64,000 bases of DNA, from positions 108,931,254 to 108,995,253 of the forward strand of contig JAKGHH010000002.1 of assembly GCA_022828595.1 (NCBI GenBank). Direction: 5' to 3'. The notes beneath the pieces are model-generated. The model was not told where the DNA came from, did no database searches, and worked only from the letters and a program-made list of their open reading frames with translations. This document shows, piece after piece, positions 44,801 through 56,538 of this stretch; the first letter of the stretch is position 1, and each line of letters begins with the position of its first letter. The position numbers were made by a program, and so were the translations under genes. The stretch is from Nelumbo lutea (taxonomy: Eukaryota > Streptophyta > Magnoliopsida > Proteales > Nelumbonaceae).

Positions 44801-47800
44801 ATCGCCAATCTTTCCAAACGAAAATGTTCTCACCTTTCCTGGTTTATAGATAACATAGTTGAAAAAGATATTTCATAGGCTTCATTGACAGGGCCTGACT
44901 CCCACCCCAGCTCAGCCTCCCATATTTCCACTTTACAACTTTCCTCCAAAGCTCATTTTTCTTAGTTCCAAACCACCACAGCCACTTGGATGGGAAAGCA
45001 ATGTTAATCTGTTTAAGTGGTTAGCTACCAACTACTCCTCCTTGATGTTTGGCTTACATACCTCTGCCATGCCACTAGATACAGCTTCTTTTCCTCTGCT
45101 TTACCATCCCACAAGAAATCCCTTCTCAGCTTTTCTATGTGTAGAAGTTCAAGACTGCTATCAGCCTTGAACCCTAATAGATTTCAGGTTCGAAAATAGA
45201 AGGAAAATGTAGAGAAGAGAAGAGGAAGAGAAGAGATAACTGTAGAATACAAAGGGTTGAAAGGAGGGACAGAATCTGAATGTTCTACCACCACCACTTC
45301 TATTTAGTATTTATAGGTTATGCTCATTACATGGAAAGGACAGATCTGCCCTTAGTATTTACATAACAAATAGAACAAAATAAAACTGAAATAACGACTG
45401 ACCACCAGTTAGCCCTAGGATGATTAGAACACATTCTACTCTACGAACACAGTGGGACCATAGCTGTGGGGCTCACATCAGTGTTCTCTACACTCCCCCT
45501 CAAGTTGGGAATAAATGTTTATCATTCCCAACTTGGATAGATCCGCCTCTAGCTTCTTGGTACAGCTTTGGTGAGGATATCTACTAGCTGCATGTTGGAT
45601 GTGATGTACGGGAGACACACTTCTTGTGATGAGACCCTCTCTCGTACAAAATGTCGATCAACTTCAATATGTTTAGTTCTGTCATGCTGCACCGGATTGT
45701 GCGCTATATTAATAGCCGCTTGATTATCACAATACAACATCAGGGGCTTCTCATACTCAATACCCAACTCCTCAAGTAGTGATCTCAGCCATAGAATTTC
45801 AGCCATTCCATTAGCCATTGACCTGCATTCAGATTCAGCACTAGATCGGGAGACAACACTCTATTTTTTACTCTTCCAAGAGACAAGGTTACCTCCCACA
45901 AGGGCACAATATCCAGAGGTAGACCTTCTGTCATCAACACCCCCAGCCCAATCGGCATCCGTATAGACCTCTCCACCTTCATGTGGTCATTGTTCTTGAA
46001 CAGTATACCTCTACCCGGGCATCTCTTCAAGTATGCTAATATTCTTTCTACTGCAAGAAGATGCGTGGTTCTAGGAGAATGCATGTACTGGCTAACAACA
46101 CTAACTGCATAACTGATATCTGGCCGAGTGAGGCAGAGATATAGGAGCTTTCCCACTAATCGCTGGAACATAACTTTGTCTTCAAGAGGCTCCCCACTCT
46201 TTGCACTAATCCTGTGGTTCTGTTCAATGGGTGTATCCGCAGGCTTGACACCTAACTTTCTAGTTTCCGCCAACAGATCTAGAACATATTTCCTCTGAGA
46301 GACAAAGATCCCCTGTTTAGATCTAACAACCTCAATACCCAAAAAATACCGTAGTGCACCAAGATCTTTCACCTCAAACTCTTGATGAAGGAACTGTTTG
46401 AGGGACTCAATCTCATGGCTATCATTTCCTGTCACCACAATATCATCAACATATACCACAAGTAGTGTTAGAGAGGACTCCACCCTCTTGATGAACAGTG
46501 TATGATCTGACTAGGCCTGTACATAACCGAACTTCCCAAGGGCTAGTCTGAATCTATCAAACCAAGATCTAGTTGACTGCTTCAAACCATACAATGCCTT
46601 ATTGAGCCGGCAGACCTTCTTACTTGTCTCTATGTCATAGAATCCAGGAGGCAACCGCATGTAAACCTCTTCCTGCAGGTCTCCATTTAGAAAAGCATTT
46701 TTAACGTCCATTTGGTACAAAGGCCAAGTGTGGCTTACTGCAAGAGATAATAGAACTCGAATGGTGGTCATCTTGGCTATCGGGGCAAAGGTCTCCAAGT
46801 AATCTATACCATAAGTCTGGGTGAACCCTTTTGCAATTAGCCGAGCTTTGTACCTCTCAATGGAGCCATCCGCATTGTGCTTCACAGTAAATACCCATCT
46901 GCATCCAACTGGTTTCTTTCCTTTGGGCAGATCAACTAGCTCCCAGGTATTATTTTTCAACAGGGCATCATCCATTTCAACTTGCATTGCATCTTTCCAC
47001 TTCGGGACTGATAGGGCTTCTTGCACTGTTATTGGAATAGGGACATTGGCAACGGAAGTAAGATAGGACTTGTAGGAGGGAGATAGGTGATCATAGGATA
47101 AAAACTGGGAAATGCAGTGGGTAGTAGATGTGGTACAATGCCATTTCCCTTTGCGGACGACAATGGGAAGGTCAAGGTCGTCTGCAGGAGGTGAAGTGGC
47201 AATAGTGGAAGGAGTCTCTGTGGGCCCTGGGACTGTAATACCTGGACTTGGAGCCGCAAAAGAGGTTGGAGCTGGCCTGGACTGCTGATGACCGGGATCA
47301 ACCTGCCTGCATCGCCTGTGATAGACTCTCAGCTCCTGATCCCTTTGACCACCATCACTATTGCAGCCCTCATCACCCAATGTAATAGGTAAGGGAACAA
47401 CCCCAAAAGTATTAACCCTACCCTCACTGCGCTCCCCCTGAAGAAAAGGACCCAAATCCCCACTCTCACTGCTCTCCCTCTGAGGAGAAACCTGAGAATA
47501 GTAGGGTGTCTCCTCAAAGAAAGTGACATCCATGGAGACAAACTTCTTCCCTGAGACAGGATTATAGCAGCAATAACCCTTTTGAGTTTGTACATAACCA
47601 AGAAAGATGCATTTGGAGGCCTTTGGGTCGAATTTGGAGTGATGGGGTTCGAGAAGCTGAACAAAACAGGTACAACCAAATGTTTTAAGGGGAACAGTAA
47701 GCAACTCCTCGTTTGGGTATAGAAGGGAAAAGGAGATTTCATATCAAGAACCCAGGAAGGAACCCGATTAATAAGATATACCGTCGTGAGGATAGCATCA

Positions 47801-50800
47801 CCCCAGAAGCGAATAGGGACATTGGAGGTAAACATAATACTTCTAGCCATCTCCAAGATGTGCCTATTCTTCCTTTTTGCAACCCCATTCTGCTGAGGTG
47901 TATGAGGGCAAGTGCTCTAGTGGATAACCCCATGATTAAGAAGGTAAGATGCCAATGGCTTAACAAAGTATTCCTTAGCATTATCAGATCTAGGAACTTT
48001 GATCTTGGCATCAAACTGGGTTAGGATCATTTGGTGGAAGTTTTGGGTCAGGGTGGGAACCTCATCTCGTGAACGCATAAGATAAACCCAAGAAAACCGA
48101 GTATGGTCATCAACAAATAACAAAAAATATCTGTACCCACCCATAGAAGGGATGTGATATGGCCCCCAAACATCAGTATGCACAATATCAAAAGAACTAT
48201 TACTCCTTTTATTACTCAATGAATAAGATTTTCTACAATGTTTAGCAAACTCACAACTTTCACATTTCAACCAGGACAACTCAACAAACTCAAACAAAGT
48301 AGGAAACAGACTCTTTAAGGATCGAAAAGACAAATGACCCAATCGGTTATGCCAAAACATAACCGGACTCACAATCTGAGAAACAGTGACTTCTTATCCA
48401 CTGATCCCAACGAGAACTCTCCCCGAGCAGATAGATCCCATTCGTCTCACAGCCAGTCCCAATCACCTTCTTTGTCTCTAAGTCCTGAAAAACACATCGG
48501 TTAGGGAAGAAAGTTACTGAGCAGTTCATATGTTTGGCAATACTACTAACTGAAAGAAGGTTAGTATCAAGCTTAGGAACATGCAAGACAGAAGACAAGG
48601 AGATAGCATCCGATAGCTTGATGTCACCCTTGCCAGAAATGGGGACAAGAGAACCATCAACAATAGATACTTTATCCCTACCAGAAGACAAATGATAAGT
48701 GGTAAACAATGAAGGCAAGCTAGTCATATGGTCGGATGCACTTGAATCTATTACCCAACAGGGTTCAGTAGTACTTGGAGCTGAGGCATGGTAGGCTGAG
48801 GCTCGAGTACCTGAATGTGCGAAAGCAGATGTGGCAGGGGCTGATGGTGACTGCGGTGGCTGAGCTGAGTTCTTAACTTCCTTTTCCAACTGTATTAAAG
48901 CAGCCCGAACTGCAGCTAAGGTTTCTAAAGGTGTGCCTCTTGTGCTAGACGAGGATGCTGAATCAGTGTTCACGGCCACATGAGCATTACCCTTCTTGCT
49001 TCTCAACATTGTCGGGACCAAATGAGGATGTAGTTTCCAATATGTTTCTTTTGTGTGTTTGGGTTTCTTACAATGCTCACATACCACATCTCTTTTATCT
49101 TCCTTTTTCATGTCCCTTTCTGAATCACCTCCTGATTTGGGTTTAACAGCTACAAGGGTTGGTGTAAGATGCTGAGGTTGCATCATGACTTTCCTCCTGG
49201 TCTCTTCACTATGCACTAAGGAGTATGCCTGGAAGAGAGTCACACTATCTCTAATCAATATCTGTTGCCAACAATATCATACTCTGAATTTAGACCTACC
49301 AGAAACTCAAACACCCTATTTGTCTCGACTTGCTTTCTATGGGTCTGTGCATCTTTGGGACTCTCCCACTCAAGAGTCTCTAAGTGATCAATCTCATGCC
49401 ACAGGGATTTCAAGGTAGAGAAGTAGACCGAAACCGGTTTCTCTCCTTGTTTAAGAGTGTTCACTTCACATTTCAATTCATAAGCTCTGGCAACATTAAG
49501 GGGTTAGGAATAAATTTCTTTCATAACATCCCATATCTCCTTGGCTGTCTTTGCCCATAAGTAATTTCGGTTGATATGGGGCTGCATAGAATTATACAGC
49601 CATGTCATAACCAAGTAGTTTTCTTGGACCCACTTGGTATACATGGGGTCTCCCTTGAAAGGTTTTTTCACATCTCCCAAGAGATACCCTAATTTACCCC
49701 TTCCCCCAATAGCCATCATGGCTGATTAGGCTCATTCCAAATGGGGTCTCCCTCGGAAGGTTCTTTCACATCTCCCAAGAGATACCCTAATTTACCCCTT
49801 CCCCCAATAGCCATCATGGCTGATTAGGCCCATTCCAAATAGTTTGATCCATCAAATTTTACGGTTGTAATCTGAAAACCTGTCTCAGAAACACTACCAT
49901 AACTGCTGTTCCCAAAACTGCCTTTTGCCTGATTTTTAAACTCCATTTTGTTCAAGAACCAGTAGTCTCAAAAATTAGAGTTACTACAGTCGAAGAACAA
50001 CGCTTGGACTATTAATCACAATAAAAAATCAGTATAGAACTAATCTGTATTCACGGTATATGTGCATGAAACTAGTATAAGTCTGATCTGAAACCAATTA
50101 GCAAACACAACAGCAACAGTCCGTACAGTTTTCACTCCTTAAAAGAGTTCGAAACCCCAAAAAAGATCTGAATACAGTTTGGAGAATGATTTGATATGCT
50201 GAAGCAGAATTAGGGTTTTAATCAATCCTTAAAAAATTTCTCAGCCACACATTCCAAGCAGTACCATACAGATAAGACTTGTAGTAGGGTTAATATGTAA
50301 CCCTAAAACTGATCAATGTTGAAAAAAAACTTAAGAAGAGCTTCACAGGTAGATCACAAGGCTCGGCCCAGCAGCATGGTTTGCAGCAAGATTAGTAGGG
50401 TTTGCCGCAAGGTTAAGGCCAGGCCAAACCCTAGAGAATAGAAAGAAGAAAACCCTAGAATGGTTCAGCCGCCCTTTCTACATAGGTCCAACCTATCTTC
50501 TCTGATAGTACTTCTCTTAGAAAATAAAATAACTTACAAGAGAATGCTGTTCGCTGCCTTCCAAGGTTACCCGGACCCTAGTCTTCTCTGATTCTTCCTG
50601 ATCACCAACACTTTGCAACCGTGGAAAGTCTTCAATAGCTGCTAAACCCTTTGGCAATCTCCAAGAATCAGTCAACGAACTCTACTTTCTCAGCTTCCAG
50701 CCCTAGATGGTTCTCATGTGGTCGGTTGGACTAGACTCACATGAGAAACCCTAACCTTGCTCTGATACCATGTAGAAGTTCAAGACTGCTATCAACCTTG

Positions 50801-53800
50801 AACCCTAATAGATTTCAGGTTCGAAAATAGAAGGAAAATGTAGAGAAGAGAAGAGGAAGAGAAGAGAGAACTGTAGAACACAAAGGGTTGAAAGGAGGGA
50901 CAGAGTCTGAATGTTCTGCCGCTGCCACTTCTATTTAGTATTTATTGGTTATGCTCATTACATGGAAAGGACAGATCTGCCCTTAGTATTTACATAACAA
51001 ATAGAACAAAAATAAAACTGAAATAACAACTGACCACCAGCTAACCCTAGGATGACTAGAACACATTCTACTCTACAAACACAGTGGGACCATAGCTGTG
51101 GGGCCCACATCAGTGTTCTCTACACTATGGTACTCAAAATTGAGGCTGGAGTTCTAAACAGGGACATAAAATAGGTAGGAAGGTTAGAGAGAACACTCTG
51201 TATTAGAGTAATTTTACTTGGCCTTGGACAAGTAATTTCTTCCAGCTGGCTAATTTGGTCTTTATTCTATCAATCACCAGGTCCCAGATTTCCTTTGACT
51301 TGCAATGAGCACCCAGTGGCAAGCCCACAAATTCTGAAGGGATCCTACCCTGCATCCCCAGACAGTAGCAAGATCATCAATATTTGGGAGCTCCCCAACT
51401 GGAAAGATAGCACTTTTCTGCAAATTTATCTTTAAACCTGAAGTATCCTTAAAGCACATAAGAAGGCACCGGAAGAGCAGCAAGTCTTGGCTATAGCGTC
51501 TAGAGAAAATCAGGGAATCATCTATGAACTGGAGCAATGTGATTGGATCACTGTCAGATGAAACTTTAATACCATCTAAGTAGCTACCTGAAGCAGATTT
51601 ATCAATCATTCTACTCAATGCCTCCAAAACAATAATAAGTAGGAAGGGGGATAAAGGGTCACCTAGGTGTAGACCCCTCTTTACTGCAAAGAAACCTCTT
51701 GGCCTGCCATTAATCATTATTGATATTTTAGCTGCAGCAAGACAACAGGCCATCCATTTTCTCCATTTCAGCCCAAAACCCATCCTTCTAAGTTCTAAGA
51801 AGGTAATCAACAAAGCCCCACTATACATGGTCATACACCTTTTCAATATTTTATTTGCATATTACTCCCAGATCTTCAGCTTTGAGCCTTGAGTCTATGC
51901 ACTCATTCACCCACTAGAGCTCCATCTAGAATCTGTCTGCTGTCAACAAAAGCACCTTGAGAAGGGAGATAATGGGACCCAACACACTTGGTCTAGAATC
52001 CGTCTAACCTCTTATTCCCAAGTACAAATATAAACTTGGACATGAATATGGGAAAAAGGAACATGATTGCCCATTTCCTAAAATCCTGGATACTGATACA
52101 GGTATCCCATGTAATTTGCTAATATTATGTGTTTATATCTAGTTTTGAAGCTAATTAAAGTTCATTTTTCAGAACTTGTGTCTTGCCAGGTTTAATTAAA
52201 CTTCAAACACGTGCAGAATTTTTTTATAGAATAATTTGTTAAAACAAACCACTTTACATATTTTAGAAGTATTAATGCTGTAGAGTATCTCTAGAAGTAT
52301 CCATGCAGTATCTGGTATCATATCAAATAAGGATCATATCTGACACTGGTATGCAAGGCATGTACAGGTATCTCGGTATCACAGGTTCTGACAATTGGAT
52401 CTGATTTTCTCCCAGTTTTTCTAGACCAAACAACACATGTTAATCTATGTAAAATTATGCTTATAACTTTTCCAAATGGGTTGAAGCTTAGCCATTAGGG
52501 CTTTCATTGACTGATCTTGTTGTCAGAGATTTTCTTGAGTCTATCAATACTTAAAAGATAGTGGTTTCTGATCCCTAACCTGAACTAAAATCTAATCCAT
52601 TTTTTGATTCTTAAAATATGTTAATCTGGCAAAATAAGGGTCCATCATTTTATTTCTGCCTCTTATTTCAGTCAATTTCAATGAAACCTTGTATAATTTG
52701 GTTAATGGCTTAATGCAATGTTAGGTGTAAATGTTAATCTATAAAGTCATGTTTGAATTTTTTTTTATTATTTTATTGAAAGTTCTGATCTTGTTAATCT
52801 TGATTGATGCTGTTTGATTTGTGAGACCTTACACCCTGGAATGAGAATTTCATTGCATCATTATTAATATCTTCACTGTAAAATACAGGGCTTTTGGGAC
52901 CATGCTGGGAAATGAGATGGTATTGCAATGGGACTTTCTTTACAACTTCTGCTGGGATATTTTATAGTCATAGAATTTTAACCTAGTTTGTACAAAATTT
53001 TAGAAGTTAAATTCCTAATATATGCTTTAAGCTTTTAGAATAGTTTTTGTCTTTTACTTTGATGTGTCACATTTGACAGTAGAAAAGAACTTTGTTTTTA
53101 GAAAAAAACTGTCTTGGCTAATTCTCATTATGCATGGAGTTTCTTGATATTGTTAACTATGCATCCATCTTAAAATTTCAGTACAACTTTTTGTGCATGC
53201 ATATATTATGTCTATTATATTGAAATGCTAACTAAAAAAGGAAAATATAACAAACATTGATCATGTCCAACTTCTACAATAAGAAAGAGATGTTATTCCA
53301 AATTCTTTTAGGGCCTTTTAATGTGAAAAATGCTTATATTCTTGCTAAAGTTGGTTCATGGTATATGTGTCTAAATGCATTCTGCACAGTTAAGTTCTCC
53401 CTTGTGGGGGTGGAAAATGTCATTCTGATATTTGTTTCTTTGGACTCATTCCTGTAGATTGTGGGTTGCCTTGTTGAGCATGACGGCAAAGTCCTACTTT
53501 GCAAGCGGAACATTCCACCATCTTATGGTCTTTGGTATGTATTATATATGGGTTGCAGATAGAAAAATATTTTCTTTAGCTTATTTTTTTCTTCAAGGGA
53601 AGGTACTTGTGCAAATGATTATATTGATCTGTTCTGGATAAAAAATGGATTCTGAAACATGTAATATGTTTTTTTTTATCAGCAACACAAAATTGATTCA
53701 TTAGATTAACAAACATGTAATATGTTCTGCTAATATAGGACTCTTCCTGCTGGCTATATGGAAATTGGGGAGTCTGCAGCAGATGGGGCAATCAGGGAAA

Positions 53801-54599
53801 CTTGGGAGGAAACAGGTGCAGATGTGGAACTAGTATCACCATTTGCTCAACTGGATATCCCTCTTATTGGCCAAGTAAGGGCGAACATTTTCATTTTTCA
53901 TGTTACTTTTACTTTTCCAGACTTGGGTGTCTATGTATTTATTGATGATACCGATGGAACAGAGTTACATAATTTTCAGAGCAAGGATGAAAAAAGTCCA
54001 CTTTTCACCAGGCCCTGAGTCTCTGGATTGCCAGCTTTTTGCACTTGATGATATACCATTTGATTCTTTGGCATTTTCATCCATGCTTGTAACATTGAAT
54101 ATGGTATGTGGTGTTCCAGACTACATATATTGATGTTTTCCTTTCCTTCATTGTTACAGACACATACATCTGCAAATATTATTATATATAGCTGTAGGTT
54201 AATTCTTAATATAAAAGTTAGACTTGTCTAATGAATGCTTCTTATCTACTCTGACTACAGTACATTGAAGACATCAAAACTGGAAAACCCAAGTTTCATT
54301 ATGGTATCATAAATAAGAGGTACTTGTTCATTCAAGTCTTTCATAGCCTGAACCTCAAATGAAAACCAAGTTTGAATATACTGTTGAAGACTACTGCTTC
54401 AACTTCTGAATGTTTCTTAAGGCCATTAGCTTTGTGGCATTTCTCCATTTGTCTCCATTATATTATTACTGTAATAATTGGTTCATTTAGGATTTTAAGA
54501 GTTATTTTCTTAATTCTTTCCCTGATGGTGGCTTGCAGACCTGGTACTAGGCCAGATGATATTCATGCCTACACTCTAGATCATCATATGCAGTCATGA
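41861..54599 (+). CDS. NUDT23: Nudix hydrolase 23-like, plastid-type leader
   Basis: Seven exons: 41861-42145, 43528-43650, 53458-53534, 53739-53874, 53963-54103, 54261-54319 and 54539-54599 (TGA); 882 nt, 293 aa, all in frame. Residues 1-95 (exon 1) are S-, T- and R-rich, as in a plastid transit peptide. Exon 2 encodes a zinc ribbon (FCQWCGG...DVCQLCGK). The Nudix box is complete in exon 4: G-X5-E-X7-RE-X2-EE-X-G. The C-terminal half ([28 protein letters not shown]) matches, as remembered, Arabidopsis NUDX23, a plastid FAD/ADP-ribose pyrophosphatase, about 280 aa. The ATG at 41861 is the first in this frame. Exon 5 has two in-frame acceptors; the downstream one is preferred, because the upstream one would leave a 46-bp intron. 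Intron 2 is 9.8 kb because a LINE and a Copia element lie in it. Confidence 0.95.
42786..43140 (+). pseudogene. RTE-type LINE C-terminal fragment
   Basis: On + the sequence encodes [14 protein letters not shown], then [19 protein letters not shown]. These are the standard last blocks of plant RTE reverse transcriptases. Degenerate remnants follow, ending near the typical GTACTAAGGCTGCGTTGAGTT terminus. It has several stops. It lies in NUDT23 intron 1, just right of a C/A-rich low-complexity run (42723-42775). Confidence 0.75.
44000..45139 (-). mobile_element. L1-type LINE, 3' part (left of Copia 2)
   Basis: On minus, a zinc-finger block ([10 protein letters not shown] near 44480) and downstream LINE C-terminal sequence are recognisable, with stops. 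The element continues at 51130 on the other side of Copia 2; together they form one LINE interrupted at the CTATG duplication. The 44000 boundary is approximate. Confidence 0.65.
45140..45492 (-). repeat. 3' LTR of Copia 2
   Basis: This 353-bp LTR reads TGTAGAAGTTCAAG at its + left end and GTTCTCTACA at the right end. The partner is at 50771-51124. Confidence 0.95.
45495..49946 (-). pseudogene. Copia 2 gag-pol polyprotein, lightly broken
   Basis: It begins at ATG 49946 ([12 protein letters not shown]). Gag then runs into a stop just before SAMMAIGG, next to a 98-bp tandem duplication. Further blocks: zinc knuckle [15 protein letters not shown] near 49075; protease, where the DSGA motif reads DSSA, near 48740; WHNRLGHLS near 48345; integrase 47830-48240; reverse transcriptase 46390-47000 ([18 protein letters not shown]); RNase H 45549-45950. 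The DDE glutamate of integrase, in the usual VAERKNR motif, is Lys here (VAKRKNR). A one-base stop separates RT halves near 46510. A missing or shifted base near 45546 ends the last frame early. Confidence 0.93.
49643..49838. repeat. 98-bp tandem duplication inside Copia 2 gag
   Basis: The unit starting ATGGGGTCTCCCT occurs at 49643-49740 and again at 49741-49838 with few substitutions. Since 98 is not a multiple of three, it breaks the gag frame. Confidence 0.9.
50771..51124 (-). repeat. 5' LTR of Copia 2
   Basis: This 354-bp LTR adjoins the PBS complement TCTGATACCA at 50761-50770. It is followed by the target duplication CTATG. Confidence 0.95.
51130..51990 (-). pseudogene. L1-type LINE reverse transcriptase (right of Copia 2)
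   Basis: At 51274-51846 the minus strand encodes LINE reverse transcriptase blocks: [37 protein letters not shown] and [11 protein letters not shown]. The usual QGDP reads LGDP and FADD reads FIDD. It is the 5' continuation of the LINE part at 44000-45139. The right boundary is approximate; no start codon or ORF1 was recognised. Confidence 0.85.
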
Positions 54600-55840
54600 A
54601 AAGGTGTTTGTCTCTTCTGCCATTTGTTGTAAAGAAGTACAAGATGGGGAAAAAAGAGTATTAGAATATACAATAGCCAACAACCGCCAGGGAATTCTTT
54701 CTTCCTTCACTTCTGGCAATACAGCAGCTGATGTTAACAAATAATGAATTAAAGGCTTCCATCATGATATAACCATATGGATGGGGCAGAGGATTATTCT
54801 TCATGGTCATTTGCATGGGTACTGATACCCTTTTTGATTACAGGAAAAATGATGTAGTGCTGGTTCACTGTATTGCTCATGCTTGCAAATGAAATGAAGA
54901 GAAAATTCAAATTTTTTCTTTTTTGTTTGTAGTTAAGAAAGAAGTATCAATTATCATGTAGAAATTTCCCAGTGTTGATTCACTGTACTTCTCACACTTG
55001 CAAATTAAATGAAGAGAAAATTCATTTTTTCCTTTCTGCTGTTGTTATTTTATTGGCTTATATGCGTTCGTGGTTAAGAAGTATCAATGATCTTGTAGAA
55101 GATTTCCTGGTGTATAATTAGACATTACAATCTGGTTCTTGGGCGCTATGTGTTGCAATGTTTGGAAAATTAAGCGAATAGAACATCTATATATAAGATG
55201 TCTGGATTCTGAAGGTTTGGTTCAAACATAGTTTATACCATTTTCCATGTCTAAACTACTAATTAGTACTTCTAGTTGTTGGGCCAAATTTGGTAGCGCA
55301 TGCAGGATGAACTAGTTACTGTAAGATTTCTCATTTGATTTTGGAATGCAGTGCCACAAGGGACCACAGTGAGGGGGTACACGAGTCAAGCCAATAAATT
55401 GGTTCAACCTGGCTTGAAAGGAAGTACTTGATCCATTCATTCAGTTTAATATTCATTGTATTTTACTATTTTATCATGTTGTAGTTTCTTTTGGTTTTCC
55501 TTTTTCTAGCCTTGGATTTTAAAAATGGCTTAGTACCAGTAGAAACCCTGAGGAAAAATATACCAAGCAGATTGAATTAATTACTAGTTTTGAAGGAGCA
55601 GCAGCAGCTCATCTAACTGATTTCAAAGCTTCTTGTACTCTCAATCAGCTCATATGATACAATAGATGTAAGAGATTTTGGATAGACATCATAGAAGATG
55701 AAACTAAAAGCAAATGGTTAAGGAAGTTTACTTTAATTTCTTCTGTCCTTTGTTGAACAATCAAATTTCCTATTTTATGCCCTTTCTTTGTTCAATAATC
55801 AAATGGTCTTAACTAGTGGATGGAATACATATGGTAATGC
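54600..55840. other. NUDT23 3' flank
   Basis: It contains the NUDT23 3' UTR region. The sequence is AT-rich, with no exon or coding motif. A tandem-like duplication lies at 54856-55110. Confidence 0.5.
54856..55110. repeat. Diverged tandem duplication, about 115-bp unit
   Basis: Copy 1 (from 54856, AGTGCTGGTTCACTGTATTG) and copy 2 (from 54971, AGTGTTGATTCACTGTACTT) share TTGCAAAT(G/T)AAATGAAGAG and later GAAGTATCAAT. Copy 2 carries a small insertion. Confidence 0.7.
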
Positions 55841-56121
55841 TGTTAAAATGTAGTGTTCTGCGTAGGGTTATTTGTCTTTCTTCCTCTCCTTTTTTGTTCT
55901 GTTTTTGTCTCTATTCTTAAGTTACACTATCAGGGGTAGTTCTATAATTTTTATTTCATTATGAATATAAACCATATAGGGGCGGCAGTTGTGTCTCTCG
56001 ATAGAAACTTTTCAGCCCTATTCTCTTCGTATTCCTCTTCTTCTCTTCTTCTCCATTTCTTTGCTTACTAGGTTTATACCAAGTTCCTTTATTTTTTTTA
56101 CTAAATATCGGTCTAATAACA
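55841..56121 (+). repeat. 5' LTR of Copia 4
   Basis: This 281-bp LTR begins TGTTAAAATG and ends CTAATAACA, with inverted termini TGTTA/TAACA. Its end is set by the PBS that follows immediately. The left edge rests on the inverted terminus only, since the partner LTR is outside the window. Confidence 0.6.
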
Positions 56122-56538
56122 TGGTATTAGAGCTTGGTTGATCGACCTGCTTGATTACATCTCTGAAGGATGCCTGAGACAACATCAATTGAATATTTTT
56201 GCTAATAAAAGGTGAAATGAAGAGGAAGGACAAAAAAAGGATTGATTGCCTAGAGGGTTAGGAGGCTTCCATGCCTCAAGTTGCATCATGTGTTGGTTTT
56301 TTGATGGTGTATTAGACTCCCTCTATTTGGTAGTTCAAAGAGGGACCGTAAATGGTGCAGATTGGATGATCGTTGTTTGTATTTAGCGGGTTTGTTTTTA
56401 TGAATGGTGTGGTTGGTTACTTGTAGAAGGGTTTTTTGTGTTATCTTTTTTTAGGGGGTTGCAGCTATGTTGTTGGTGTTTCTAGATTAATAGTTGAGTT
56501 GGTTGAGTGTTCTTGTTGACTTTGGAAGGTGTTAATCG

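Larger units (their letters stand above)
45140..51124 (-). mobile_element. Ty1/Copia LTR retrotransposon 2, full-length, nested in a LINE
   Basis: The LTRs are 45140-45492 and 50771-51124, with TG...CA ends. Flanking 5-bp duplications CTATG lie at 45135-45139 and 51125-51129. The primer-binding site at 50761-50770 (minus: TGGTATCAGA) abuts the 5' LTR. The polypurine complement CTCCCCCTCAAGTTGG abuts the 3' LTR. By eye the LTRs differ at about 16 of some 354 positions, so the insertion is moderately old. It lies in NUDT23 intron 2, opposite to the gene. Confidence 0.96.
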
